Positions 8,928 through 18,156 are shown, numbered from the stretch's first letter. The stretch: DNA of 64,000 nt from Streptomyces sp. NBC_01264 (GCF_026340675.1 NZ_JAPEOX010000001.1:1-64000), one strand, 5' to 3'. A program made the numbers and translations. Notes: a model not told the origin generated them from the sequence alone.

Positions 8928-9698
8928 TCAGGCTGCGAGCTGCTGGTTTAGGTACTCGTCGTGGACCTCTCGTGGGGTCCGGTACCCGAGTCCCGAGTGA
9001 CGGCGCTTGGTATTGTAGCGGACCTCTATGTAGCGGGCGATGTCGCGGTAGGCGTGTTCGCGGGTGGGGTATACGGTCCGGTGGACACGTTCATTTTTCA
9101 GGGTCGCGAAGAATGATTCCGCCATGGCATTGTCGTAGCAGATCCCGGTCCGGCCAACGGATTGCCGGATTCTTAGCCCGGTCAGTGTATTGGCGAACTG
9201 GGTCGAGGTGCAGTCGATGACGGTGGCGAGGAATATCCAGCCTTCCCAGGTTGGAATGTATGTGATGTCGCCGACCATTTTGCGGCCGGGTGCGTCGGCG
9301 GTGAAGTCGCGGTTCACGAGGTCAGGGATCGGGCCGGCGGAGCCGTCGTTCTCGGTGAGGCTGTGGCGCCACGGTCGCGGCTGACACGCCTGGAGGTCCA
9401 GTTCCCGCATGAGGTCACGCACGAGCTCGGGTCCACAGCGGACGCCCCACGCGGACAGGTCGGCGTGCACCCGCCGGTAGCCATAGGTGCCGTCAGAATC
9501 CTCGAACGACTTGGTGATCAGCAATTTCAGATCCTCCCGCCGCCGGGCAGTCGCCGAAATCGGCCTGCTCCGCCATTCATAGAAGCCGGAGCGGGATACT
9601 TCCAGCCAGTCGCACATCTTGGCAACCGGCACCGTGTCTTCGGTGTTCGTGGTGAACATTGCGTACTCTGCATCGATGAACTCGAACTTGTCGCTCAC
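8928..9698 (-). pseudogene. IS3 transposase OrfB with internal deletion
   Basis: 256-residue OrfB-like product. The N-terminal HTH_21 region (VSRSGFYEWRSR, YGYRRVHADL) and first Asp (VGDITYIP) are present, and the Glu motif (NAMAESFFATLKNE) too. Between LATVIDCTS and TQFANTLTG, however, about 45 residues are missing, including the HSDRG segment with the second catalytic Asp. The junction is in frame. Without the second Asp the enzyme cannot be active. The frame is continuous with orfA near 9695. Confidence 0.85.
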
Positions 9699-9925
9699 CG
9701 AGGATCCTTGGCGAAGTACGCTGCAATTTTTTCCAGGAAGGCGACTTTCTGTCGCAGCTCGCGCAATTCTCGCTCCTGCTCCCGCAGGCGGGCGCGCTCG
9801 TCGAGCGTTAGTGCCGGCTCCTCGCCAGCATGCTCACGACGGTACGCGTTGACCCAGTTTCCCAGAGTTCCTTCAACGAGTCCGAGTTCCCGGGCGACCT
9901 GGGCGACCGGACGCGACGAACGCTG
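9695..9925 (-). pseudogene. IS3 transposase OrfA, N-terminus lost
   Basis: Encodes the end of an OrfA: SSRPVAQVARELGLVEGTL (helix-turn-helix) followed by the leucine-zipper-like REQEREIRELRQKVAFLEK and the C-terminal YFAKDPR. The first about 20 residues and the element's right end are absent, replaced by surface-protein sequence from about 9925. Confidence 0.75.
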
Positions 9926-10456
9926 GAGAAGGACGCCTCGAAGAAGATCACATTCTCGGGCACTGTGGAGAATATCGGTTCTCTCGAGGCCGTTGGGAAA
10001 GTTTCGTCGAGCGCCTATAACCCGACGGGCAGCGACGGTTCGATCACGTACACGAGCAAGTCCAGCAATGATATAGATCTAGGCGTACACGCCAAGATTC
10101 TTGACGGTGACACCGGAGACCAACTGCCAGAGGGCAGTGTGGTGAAGCCAGGGCAGAAGCTACGGCTCGTCGTCGATGCCAGCAATGCAGGCCCTTCGCC
10201 CACCGGCCGGTTCAAGGTGCATGTCCAGCTTCCCCAGGGCGTTGTGCCGAGCGAGCCCGCGGACGGTTACGACAAGGCGACCGGGGAGTGGAGCATTGGT
10301 CAGATGCAGGCCGGTGGACGGGCGTCTTTGACGTTGCCGGTAACGGTTCCAGCCGACGAAACGCGCCTGACCTTCAAGGCGGATATCGACCCGGATTCGT
10401 ACAGGGACCTGAACGAGATCGACTCGAAGAACAACGTATCGCAGGTATCCGTGGAG
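9926..10456 (+). pseudogene. LAxTG DUF11-type surface protein paralogue 2, middle part
   Basis: In-frame coding sequence from KKITFSGTVENIG to NNVSQVSVE, aligning by eye with the middle of the 4286-7519 protein (ESKEIVLAGTVSGTG to SEKVVAIERS). It has the same DIDLGVHAKI.../SIDLAVRADV repeat, so it is a paralogue. The N-terminal 450 or so residues and signal peptide are gone because an IS3 remnant abuts at about 9925. At 10457 an ISAs1 element interrupts the gene. Dropping the IS and one 9-bp duplication joins GTGGAG to GTGGCG in frame (V-E-V-A-R-K) with the piece at 11842. Confidence 0.85.
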
Positions 10457-11832
10457 CAGGGCGGTTGCAAGTTCCGGGGTCGTGCGAGCCGGTCGGTGTT
10501 GTGGCGGGTTGGGGTGGTTAGAGGAGCAGGCGCGGGCTTCGTGATCATTTGGGTGTCTACGCCCGTTGATCATGAGGTGGCCCGTGCCTGCTGCCATATC
10601 TTCTCCCGTCCCGGCTGTGCTTGTGAGGCTGGGTCCGCTGGACGCTGACCGGGTCGCTGATCTGCGCCCCTACTTCGATGCAGTGCCCGATCCGCGCTCA
10701 CTGCGGGGCCGCTGGTACTCACTGACCGCGGTCCTGCTGGTGTGTGCCTGCGCGGTCGTCTCGGGAGCCAGGAGCATCGACGAGCTCGCCGAGTGGGGCC
10801 AGCGCGCCTCGGACACACTCCTGACAGTGATCGGTATCCGCCGTCACCTGCTCGGATGGCGGCGCGCCCCGTCGCCGGCCACGATCGGTCGCGTGCTGGG
10901 GGCTGTCGACGGCGATGTGCTGGACCGGGCGGTGGGCGCCTACCTGGCCGACCGGCACCGTGCTGCCACCGAGCCCACCCGGACACCACCCTCGGCGTCG
11001 GAGCGGCTGCGTGTGATCGCTGTCGACGGCAAAGCACTCAAGGGATCAGCCCGTCTCACCGCGAAGCGCCGACACCTGCTCTCCGCGGTCACACACGGCA
11101 CCGTCGTCACCATCGCCCAGGTGGAGGTCGGCGCGAAGACGAACGAGACCACACACTTCCAACCGCTTCTGACACCGCTGGACCTGGCCGGCACCGTCGT
11201 CACCTTCGACGCCCTCCACTCGGTCCGAGCGAACATCACCTGGCTGGTCGAGACCAAGAAGGCCCACTACATCGCCGTGATCAAGACCAACCAGCCGACG
11301 GCTCACCGCCAGCTCGCATCCCTGCCGTGGCGGGACATCTCCATCCAGCACACCGCCTCCGCCACCGGGCACGGCAGGCGCGAGTCCCGCTCGGTCAAGA
11401 CCTGCGCCGTCCCCGACCAACTCGGCGGGATCGCTTTTCCCCACGCCCGCCTGGCCATCCGCATCCACCGGCGCCGCAAGCAGACCGGCCAGCGCGAGAC
11501 CCGGGAGAGCGTCTACGCCGTCACCAGCCTCGACGCCCACCAAGCCACCCCAGCCGACCTGGCCGCCGCAATCCGCGGGCACTGGGGCATCGAGAACTCC
11601 TCGCACCACACCAGGGACGTCACTTTCGCCGAGGACGCCTCCACCGTCCACACCCGAACCGCACCCCGCGCGATGGCAACTCTCCGCAACCTCGCCATCG
11701 GCGCCCTGAAAACCCTCGGCGCCGCCAACATCGCCAAGACCACCCGAGCCATCCGCCACGAACCGCAACGAGCACTCGGCATCCTGGGCATCACCCACGA
11801 TCCGGACACCCACGGAACTTGATCAAGCCCTG
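10457..11832 (+). mobile_element. ISAs1-family insertion sequence, complete
   Basis: 1,376 bp. The ends are CAGGGCGGTTGCAAGTTCCG (left) and CAGGGCTTGATCAAGTTCCG (right, reverse strand), flanked by a perfect 9-bp target duplication TCCGTGGAG at 10448-10456 and 11833-11841. One transposase gene. The precise duplication indicates simple, fairly recent transposition into the surface protein gene. Confidence 0.95.
10566..11822 (+). CDS. ISAs1-family transposase
   Basis: 418 residues, usual family length. It has an N-terminal DDE_Tnp_1-associated region (FDAVPDPRSLRGRWYSL). The DDE-type core shows VIAVDGKALKGSA (first Asp), VVTFDALHS (second Asp), the KAHYIAVIKTNQP motif and the C-terminal HWGIENSSHHTRDVTFAED with its Glu. 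The stop codon lies only 10 bp from the IS end. Start chosen at ATG 10566; ATG at 10572 is also possible. The gene looks intact and is probably the active source of the insertion. Partial copies of the same type of end occur at 26090 and 63627. Confidence 0.92.
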   Translation: MIMRWPVPAAISSPVPAVLVRLGPLDADRVADLRPYFDAVPDPRSLRGRWYSLTAVLLVCACAVVSGARSIDELAEWGQRASDTLLTVIGIRRHLLGWRRAPSPATIGRVLGAVDGDVLDRAVGAYLADRHRAATEPTRTPPSASERLRVIAVDGKALKGSARLTAKRRHLLSAVTHGTVVTIAQVEVGAKTNETTHFQPLLTPLDLAGTVVTFDALHSVRANITWLVETKKAHYIAVIKTNQPTAHRQLASLPWRDISIQHTASATGHGRRESRSVKTCAVPDQLGGIAFPHARLAIRIHRRRKQTGQRETRESVYAVTSLDAHQATPADLAAAIRGHWGIENSSHHTRDVTFAEDASTVHTRTAPRAMATLRNLAIGALKTLGAANIAKTTRAIRHEPQRALGILGITHDPDTHGT

Positions 11833-11841
11833 TCCGTGGAG

Positions 11842-13272
11842 GTGGCGCGGAAGGCCGATTTGAAGGTGGCTGTGTCGGCGGCGCCGTCCGCTGGTGGTGC
11901 CTCGGAGGAGTACACGCCGGGTGAGTCGGTCACGTACACGATCGGTGTGAAGAACGACGGGCCCTCCACGGCTCCGGGTGTGAAGGTCGCGCATGTCATG
12001 CCCACGGGCATGAGGGCGGAAGACCCGTCCGGTCCGAACTGGACGTACTACAAGGACGGGGTGTGGACCATCCCGAGCGTCGCGGCCGGTGAGACCGTCG
12101 AGTTGACGGTGAAGGGGATCGTCCCCGCTGATCAGGAGAAGACCGTTCATCGGGTGTGTGTCGTGGGGACCGCGTCTGGTTTCCCCGGTGAGTACAAGCC
12201 CTGTGACGAGAGCAATGACATGGCCGGCCATGTGGCGGTCAGCGAGCTGCATGTGGTGCAGCGTGCTGCCTCGCTGGTGACGGTCGTTCCGGAGGGGGGC
12301 ACGAACGCGCGTCCGCTGCCGGGGCAGAAGGTGTCGTGGACGGTGAAGTCGGCGAATCCTGGTGTATCGCAGGCGAAGGGGCTGGAGATCGAGGTTCCGG
12401 TTCCTGCCGGGGTGACCGGGGCGGAGTCCGTGCTGGAGGGCGGGGGCTCGTACGAGGACGGTCTGTGGAAGCCGGCCGATGTGCCGGTTGGTGGCGCGGC
12501 GGTGTTGAAGCTGACCGGTACGGTGCTGCCTGACCACGACCAGCTGGATTACCGGGCGACGGTGAAGAAGTCGACGACGCCGCTGGACGAGTCCAAGAGC
12601 ATCAAGACGGCCGAGAGCACGGTTGCCGTGCAGCAGGTGGCGGGTCTGGATGTCGCGATCACGCCGGTCGACGGCAAGGACTCGGTCAAGGTGGGTGAAC
12701 AGGCCAGGGTGAAGGTCACGGTCGCCAACAAGGAAGGTCCGTCCACGGCCCGCGGGACCGTGGCCGAGCTGGGCATCCCGCCGGTGGAGGGCCTGACCCA
12801 TGACGGTGGCTCCGACTTCGGCAACGAGGGGACCTGGAAGGTGGGTGATCTGAAGCCAGGCCAGGAGAAGTCGCTGACACTGACCTTCATTCCGAAGGAG
12901 GCGAAGGATTTCACCTTCGACGTGCTGTCGGTCCATTCGGATGCGGCCAACCCGCAGGAATGCCAGGACATCTGCGCCAGCACCCAGGTGAAGGTCACCG
13001 CCGACGCGCCAAATGACAACCCGGACAAGCCCAACGACCCCGACAAGCCGAACAGCCCGGACACGCCTGGCGATCAGACCCCGCCGCCGGGTGACGGCCA
13101 GGAACCGCCCGCCGATGGCGGCGGAAGCAAGGGCGGCGACGACGGCGGGAAATCCCTCGTCGACCAGGTCCTCGCCAGCACTGGTAGCAGCGCCATGTGG
13201 TGGGGCGCCGGCGCCCTGGGCGCGGCCGGGATCGGAGCGGCCCTGCTGATCACAGCCCGCCGCCGCCGCTGA
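11842..13272 (+). pseudogene. LAxTG DUF11-type surface protein paralogue 2, C-terminal part
   Basis: Continues paralogue 2 after the ISAs1 insertion: VARKADLKVAVS, then DUF11-type repeats with 'YYKDGVWTIPS', 'YEDGLWKPADVPVGG' and 'TVANKEGPSTARG', a conserved CQDICASTQVKV Cys pair, and a Pro/Asp-rich spacer. Then comes the sorting signal LASTG, a hydrophobic helix and RRRR at the stop. About 70% identical by eye to the C-terminal half of paralogue 1 but without the 18-bp tandem repeats. This fragment has no signal peptide, so it cannot be exported on its own. Confidence 0.88.
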
Positions 13273-13292
13273 CCCGCGGCAGTACATCGCAT

Positions 13293-13343
13293 GGCCCCGG
13301 AAGGAACCCGCCCGCATATGAAGCGGGTGTCCCTTCCGGGGCC
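13293..13343 (+). terminator. hairpin terminator after LAxTG paralogue 2
   Basis: Inverted repeat GGCCCCGGAAGG (13293-13304) with CCTTCCGGGGCC (13332-13343), and an inner ACCCGC/GCGGGT stem, 21 bp after the stop codon. It mirrors the terminator position of paralogue 1. Confidence 0.8.
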
Positions 13344-13489
13344 GTGTGATGCGGGGCGGGCAGCGGTCCGTTCGACACCCAGATCGAACAGCTCCTCACC
13401 GCTTACAGCCGCGCCGCGGGACGTGACCCCCCGCCTTCCGAGGCAGGCTCGAGACGGTCGCGTCCTCGGAGCGACCCTGTTGCCCATTC

Positions 13490-13692
13490 GGCTATGCGGC
13501 GAGGGTGAGTTCGAGTCGGGCGAGGTGGCTGGTGTGGCGGCGGTCGAGTGGCCTGCCGTTCCACCAGGCGTTCAAGCGGATGAGGTTGAGGGCGACGGCG
13601 CTGTAGACATGTTCGAGGTGGGTCTTGGCCAGGCCGCGATAGCGGGCCCTGCGGCTGTCGGTGACGGCGAGGGCCTGGCGGATGGTGCCCTC
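13490..13692 (-). pseudogene. C-terminal remnant of an IS1182-like transposase
   Basis: Minus-strand frame ends RLNAWWNGRPLDRRHTSHL then ARLELTLAA and stop. It is preceded by RYRGLAKTHLEHVYSAVALN, a pattern I associate with the C-terminus of IS1182-type DDE transposases. Only about 65 codons remain; it is cut at about 13692 by an IS5-type fragment. Confidence 0.5.
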
Positions 13693-14156
13693 TAAAAGGG
13701 GACCTGACAGGTCCGAATCCTGTCGACCGGGGCAAGTTCGGATCGAAGATCCACTTGATCACCGAGCGGACCGGTCTGCCCCTGTCCGTCGGCATCTCGG
13801 GCGCCAACCTGCACGATAGCCAGGCCCTTGAGCCCCTCGTCCGTGGCATACCGCCCATCCGCTCACGCCGCGGACGCCGACGGCGCCGACCCGGCAAGCT
13901 CCACGCGGACAAGGCCTACGACTACGCCCACCTGCGGCGGTGGTGACGTGAACGCGGAATCAGGCACCGCATTGCCCGCCGAGGCGTTGAATCCTCGCAG
14001 CGGCTGGGCCGCCACCGCTGGACCGTCGAACGCACCATGGCCTGGCTCTCCGGCTGCCGCCGCCTACACCGCCGCTACGAACGCAAGGCAGAGCATTTCC
14101 TTGCCTTCGCCAGCATCGCCTGCACTCTCATCTGCTACCGCCGACTCACCAAATGA
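13690..14156 (+). pseudogene. IS5-family transposase, C-terminal remnant
   Basis: Reads VDRGKFGSKIHLITERTGLP, then NLHDSQALEPLVRGIPPI, LHADKAYDYAHLRRW and (in a second frame) RHRWTVERTMAWLSG, ending at the stop near 14156. This is the second half of an IS5-type transposase, with a frameshift at about 13950. No left end is present. The stop is followed at once by the TTA target of the next IS5 element. Confidence 0.7.
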
Positions 14157-14168
14157 GATGACTTCTTA

Positions 14169-15031
14169 GACCGTGTCCTATGTGGTGAGGCGTCGTTGAC
14201 CTCCATATGGGTCGGGGTACTTGGAGTTGGATTGTTCCGGACGGGCTGTGGGAGATCGCGGAGCCGCTGATCCCACCGTCGAAGGTCCGGTCGCAGGGCG
14301 GCGGGACGCAGGGCACCCCTGATGAGACGCTGTTCGCAGCCATCATCTATGTCCTGGTCAGTGGGTGCGCCTGGCGGGCGCTGCCCGTGCTTCGGGATAT
14401 CGAAGTCGACGGCTCACCGCCGGTTCCTGATCTGGTCGAGGGCCGGAGTCTGGGGCCGGCTCCACGAGGAGCTCCTGCACCGCCTGGACGACGCCGGCCT
14501 CCTCGACCTGTCCCGGGCGGTCCTGGACTCCGCCCCCGTCAGGGCCAAAAAGGGGGCGAACTCACAGGTCCGAGTCCCGTGGACCGAGGCAAGCCGGGTT
14601 CCAAGATGCACGTCCTGTCGGACGCGAACGGACTGCCTCTCCTCGTCGGCGTCACCGCGGCCAACACCCACGACAGCCTCGCCCTGAAGCCCATGATCAT
14701 GGGCCACCAAACGAGACACGACCCCCACCGCGGCCGCTACTTCAAGCCTCAGCGCCTTCACGCCGACAAAGCCTACGACGTTCCCCACCTGCGGAAATGG
14801 TTACGCGGCAAACGCATCGGGGTCCGCATCGCACGCAAAGGCGTCGAGTCCTCCGAACGTCTCGGCCGACGAAGGTGGGTGATCGAGCGGACGATGTCCT
14901 GGCTGACCGGGTATCGCCGTCTCAACCACCGCTACGAGCGCCATCCCCGCAACTACCTGGCCTTTCTCGGCCTCGCCGCCGCCCTGTGCTGCTACAAGCG
15001 ACTCGTCCGCCTCACCACATAGGACACGGTC
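14169..15031 (+). mobile_element. IS5-family insertion sequence with TTA target duplication
   Basis: 863 bp with inverted ends GACCGTGTCCTATGTGGTGA and the matching reverse-strand end, flanked by TTA at 14166-14168 and 15032-15034. The right-hand TTA is also the (reverse-strand) stop codon of the Stv-like gene. Confidence 0.92.
14207..15022 (+). pseudogene. IS5-family transposase, two-frame gene with an extra indel
   Basis: The N-terminal part (GLWEIAEPLIPPSKVRSQGG to WRALP) and the C-terminal part (GKPGSKMHVLSDANGLPLLV to the stop) share one frame. The middle (CFGISKSTAHRRFLIWSRAG to DSAPVRAKKG) is in another. The second switch falls on CCAAAAAGGGGGC, a slippery run where IS427-group IS5 elements use a programmed -1 frameshift, so it is probably natural. 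The first switch, near 14387 (CTGCCCGTGC), looks like a 2-bp loss and would break the first reading frame. The element is therefore probably not autonomous, although its ends and duplication are intact. Confidence 0.75.
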
Positions 15032-15515
15032 TTAGAAGCTCTCGGCCGGCACGATGAGCCCGGCATTCCGGATGGCCTTTCTGATCGACTCAAGGTAGCT
15101 AGGGCCCCACTGTCGGTAGATTTCCACGGCACGCGCCCGGCCGGCTTCGCTGAGGCCACTCCAGACCGCCGGGTCGAACGCTCCCTCCAGGCCGACGAGG
15201 ACCTCCTGCTCGGCCCGCAGTCGCGCCTTGAACTCGATGACCCAGGGCCATTCGTCGGTGTCTCCAGCAGCCCTGAGGATCTCCTGGTAGTCCTTCGGCA
15301 TCACCGATTGGAAGTCCTGCAGCAGGGAGAACTCACCCTCGGTCGAGGCGGCCCGCAGATAGCTGCAGTGCACCTGGAACCACACGATCACACCCTCGAA
15401 ACCCAGGTACCTGGACCGCTCAGTCTCATCCATGCGTTCCCATCGGGCGAGCATGGTCGCGTAGTCGGCGTCCAGGAAGGCGCTCGTTTCCCTGGAGAGC
15501 GCCTCGACGACAGGA
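15032..15515 (-). pseudogene. Stv-like adhesin-domain gene, 3' piece (of three)
   Basis: C-terminal 160 codons (VVEALSRETSAFLDADYATM to IRNAGLIVPAESF). No start codon of its own that fits; the reading frame is open up to the IS3 end at 15516. Removing that IS and one GGA duplication joins it in frame (G-T-G-N-P-V-V-E-A) to the piece at 16813-17199. Removing the IS30 and one GAA duplication then joins it to 19757-19788. The rebuilt gene is 300 codons plus stop. Motifs LYLLAHGS, RVLVTYGPPG and IHILACRG suggest the putative adhesin Stv domain; that family call is tentative. The stop TAA coincides with the target of the IS5 at 14169. Confidence 0.7.
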
Positions 15516-15558
15516 TGAGGGGCCTCGCGTTTTTCGGACAGGGATCTGACCGTTCATT

Positions 15559-16482
15559 TCACGCGGCTATTCGCAACCTTGCATACTCGGCGTGGACTTC
15601 CTGCGGAGGCCGGTAACCGACAGCCGAGTGAAGGCGTTTGCGATTGTACCAGAATTCGATGTAGCGAGTGATGTCCTGCCGGGCGGCCTCGAGGGTCAGG
15701 TAAGTCACACGTGAGACACGCTCGTTCTTCAGAGTTCCGAAGAACGATTCGGCCATCGCGTTGTCGAAACAGATCCCGGTGCGCCCAGACGATCTGCGGA
15801 GGCCGAGCCGGTTCAGCGCCTTCCCGAACTCGGCTGACATATAGTTACTTCCGCGATCGGAGTGAAAAATTGCCCCCTTGGTGAGCTTCCTGTTGCGGGC
15901 TGCGTTGCGTATGGCCCGGGATATCAAAGGCGTCTGGTAGTGGTCGTCCATCGCATACCCGATGACTTCCTTCGTGCAGCAGTCGATGACCGTCGCGAGA
16001 TAAAGCCAGCCCTCGCCAGTCGGAATGTAGGTTATGTCTCCGACGAGCTTTTCACCCGGGGTGTCGGCGGTGAAGTTCCGGCCGACGAGGTCGGGCACTG
16101 CGCCCGCCGCAGCCTGGGTCAGGCTGAACCGCTTCGGGCGGGGCTGGCAGGGCATCAGGCCCAGTTCACGCATGAGCTGGCGCACGAGCTCCAGGCCGGC
16201 GGCGTGCCCCCAGCGCGCCAGCTGGGCGCGGATGCGCCGGTATCCGTACGTACTGTCGGACACCTCGAAGGCTTTCTTGACGAGCAGTTTCAATTCCTCG
16301 CGCCGCTGAGCCGTCGCAGAATCAGGACGGCGTCGCCAGTCGTAGTAGCCGGACTTGGACACGTCGAGCCGCTCACACATGAACTCGACAGAAAATACGT
16401 ACTCCGCGGTGTCGAGTCGCATCGTTTCGATGAACTCGTACTTGCGTGCTACCGGGGATCCTTCGCGAAGTACGCCGCGCAT
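15559..16482 (-). CDS. IS3-family transposase OrfB
   Basis: About 290-300 residues: HTH_21 region (VSKSGYYDWRRR, STYGYRRIRAQLARW) and an rve-type DDE core with VGDITYIPT (Asp), IFHSDRGSNYMS (Asp) and NAMAESFFGTLKNE (Glu). All three catalytic residues are present. It is normally made as an OrfAB fusion by -1 frameshifting at the overlap with orfA (16449-16482), so the true N-terminus of free OrfB is uncertain. The gene lies inside the Stv-like gene. Confidence 0.88.
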   Translation of the reverse strand: MRGVLREGSPVARKYEFIETMRLDTAEYVFSVEFMCERLDVSKSGYYDWRRRPDSATAQRREELKLLVKKAFEVSDSTYGYRRIRAQLARWGHAAGLELVRQLMRELGLMPCQPRPKRFSLTQAAAGAVPDLVGRNFTADTPGEKLVGDITYIPTGEGWLYLATVIDCCTKEVIGYAMDDHYQTPLISRAIRNAARNRKLTKGAIFHSDRGSNYMSAEFGKALNRLGLRRSSGRTGICFDNAMAESFFGTLKNERVSRVTYLTLEAARQDITRYIEFWYNRKRLHSAVGYRPPQEVHAEYARLRIAA

Positions 16483-16754
16483 TTTTTCAGGAAGGCGTTC
16501 TCCATCTCGACTTCGCGAATGCGGCGTTCGAGTTCCTTCAACCGGGCGCGTTCACTCACCGTCAGCTCAGCGTCAGCGGCCGGCTCACGCCGTTTCTGGA
16601 ACTTTTTCACCCAGCCCCGGAGTGTCTCCGGGTTCAATTCAAGCTCTCGGGCTGTCTCCGAGACGGTCTTGCTGGAGCGGAGCGCGATCTGGACTGCTTC
16701 CTCGCGGAACTCCGGGGTGTACTTGCTGGGCGGTGCCACTTCGTGCTTCCTCAT
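16449..16754 (-). CDS. IS3-family transposase OrfA
   Basis: 101 residues: helix-turn-helix (SKTVSETARELELNPETLRG, then WVKKF) followed by a leucine-zipper segment (RLKELERRIREVEMENAFLK) and AYFAKDPR at the C-terminus. The start ATG is at 16754, 55 bp inside the right IS end. OrfA binds the IS ends and pairs with OrfB. Confidence 0.88.
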   Translation of the reverse strand: MRKHEVAPPSKYTPEFREEAVQIALRSSKTVSETARELELNPETLRGWVKKFQKRREPAADAELTVSERARLKELERRIREVEMENAFLKKCAAYFAKDPR

Positions 16755-16812
16755 TCCCTTGACAGGACAACCCTATTGGGCCCCTGTCCGAGAACTTCGG
16801 GGCACCTCAGGA

Positions 16813-17199
16813 TTCCCCGTACCCGCGCCGCCCCTGCAGGCCAAGATGTGGATCCTGTCGTAGGCAGCGAAGGCGGGGCCGAGTACGCCTGCACACACGT
16901 GCCCGGCGGCGGTACAAACCTTGGGGCTCTCGCAGAGCCACATGGCACCCGGTACCGTACGCAGTTCGCCGTTGCAGTCACTGAAATGTGCATAGACGGT
17001 GGCCAATTCAAAGTCGGATGCCGGGAAGAGCTGGAAATTCGCGACCGCGCCCCGCGAACGTGCCTGCGCCTCTGGGGCACCCGCCGACCCGGAAGCCACC
17101 AGCTGGAGCTCGGTCGTCGACACACCCTGCCCCGGAGGCCCGTAAGTCACGAGCACCCGCCCCTGGGGAATGGACGCACGCGGGCCAAGGGAGGGCGAA
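16813..17199 (-). pseudogene. Stv-like adhesin-domain gene, middle piece
   Basis: 129 codons (SLGPRASIPQGRVLVTYGPP to FAAYDRIHILACRGGAGTGN). This piece has the two most telling motifs of the rebuilt gene. It is flanked on one side by the IS3 at 15516-16809 (duplication GGA) and on the other by the IS30 starting at 17200 (duplication GAA, 17197-17199). Longer open frames continuing into the IS30 on this strand are fortuitous. Confidence 0.7.
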
Positions 17200-17244
17200 G
17201 GCGGTTTCCATCGGTGGTCGCGACTCCTGAAAGGAGCCGGTCCT

Positions 17245-17778
17245 ATGCAGAGGCATCCGCCGAACCGTTTGCCGCTGTCTGTGCCGAAGAGGTACTTCGA
17301 ACTGCGTAGAGGTGGGCTGAAAGGGGCTGCCGCTGCCCGCCAGGTGGGCGTATCCACCAGCGCTGGCTCGCTGTGGTTCATCAAGGCTGGACGCATGCTC
17401 CTGCCCGATGTGCCCATCGACGACCGCTACCTCACCCAAAACGACCGCATCGCGATCGCAGAAGGACTGCTCGCCGGCCGTACTCCCGGGCAGATCAGCC
17501 AGGAGATCGGCAAGCACCGCTCCACCGTCTACCGGGAGATCTCCCGAGGCCGCGGCCCCGGTGGTGCCTACTCCCCGTGGTGGTCGCACAACCAGGCCAT
17601 CCTGCGCCGACGCCGCCCGAAAGAGGAGAAGTTCCAGACCAGCAACGAACTGCGTGCCTTCGTCAACGACAAGCTGGGGCAGCGCTGGTCACCGCAGCAG
17701 ATCACCCGTCACCTCGCCCGCACCCATCCTGGCCAGACCGACATGAACGCCTGCCCGGAGACCATCTACCGCGCCCTC
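17245..17778 (+). pseudogene. IS30-family transposase, 5' half
   Basis: Starts at ATG 17245, 8 bp after AAAGGAG. N-terminal helix-turn-helix regions: GGLKGAAAARQVGVSTSAGS and AEGLLAGRTPGQISQEIGKH with STVYREISRG. Broken after ETIYRAL by IS3 copy A. Splicing out the IS and one CTC gives ...IYRALYRGLL... in frame with 19105-19728, 385 residues in all. Confidence 0.9.
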
Positions 17779-17847
17779 TGAGGTTCCCCCGGGATGCGGA
17801 GAGTGTTGACATCGGGTCAGATGGGACTCATGAGAGGACCAGTGGCC

Positions 17848-18156
17848 ATGGCTGCACCCCGGAAATACTCGCTCGAGTTGCGTGAGCGTGCGGTACGGAT
17901 GTATCGCACCGCGGAGCCGAAGCCCCAGATCAAGAAGCTGGCTGTCGACTTCGGCGTGCATCCCGAGGCCCTGCGCGGGTGGATCCGCCAGGCGGAGGCG
18001 GATGCCGGCGAACGCGATGACCGGCTCACCACCGACGAACGCGCCGAGCTCGCGGCCCTGCGCAAGGAGAATGTCCAGCTCAAGCGGGCCAACGACGTAC
18101 TGCGGACGGCCTCGGCGTTTTTCGCGGCGCAACTCGACCCGACCCGGCCCAGGTGA
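17848..18156 (+). CDS. IS3-family transposase OrfA (copy A)
   Basis: 102 residues from ATG 17848, preceded by GAGAGGA; upstream in-frame starts at 17794 and 17830 are less likely. Helix-turn-helix IKKLAVDFGVHPEALRGWIR, then a coiled-coil segment ELAALRKENVQLKRANDVLR. Its stop overlaps the OrfB GTG (GTGA), an arrangement allowing coupling or -1 frameshifting to an OrfAB fusion. Confidence 0.9.
   Translation: MAAPRKYSLELRERAVRMYRTAEPKPQIKKLAVDFGVHPEALRGWIRQAEADAGERDDRLTTDERAELAALRKENVQLKRANDVLRTASAFFAAQLDPTRPR

Larger units (their letters stand above)
8886..9925 (-). mobile_element. IS3-family element, truncated and internally deleted
   Basis: The left end TGAGGGGCCCTGCGTTTT at 8886 closely resembles the left end of the IS3 element at 15516. 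It contains a deleted orfB and an orfA that lacks its first codons. The right end is missing; the sequence passes at about 9925 directly into LAxTG paralogue 2. Confidence 0.8.
15516..16809 (-). mobile_element. IS3-family insertion sequence, complete
   Basis: 1,294 bp, ends TGAGGGGCCTCGCGTTTTTC (left) and TGAGGTGCCCCGAAGTTCTC (right, reverse strand), both followed by GGACAGGG. It is flanked by the 3-bp duplication GGA (15513-15515, 16810-16812) and contains overlapping orfA and orfB. Confidence 0.93.

Noticed and set aside
17294..17417. Minus-strand frames extending the Stv-like gene into the IS30
   Set aside because: They read the IS30 transposase backwards; the GAA duplications and the continuation at 19757 show where the gene really goes.
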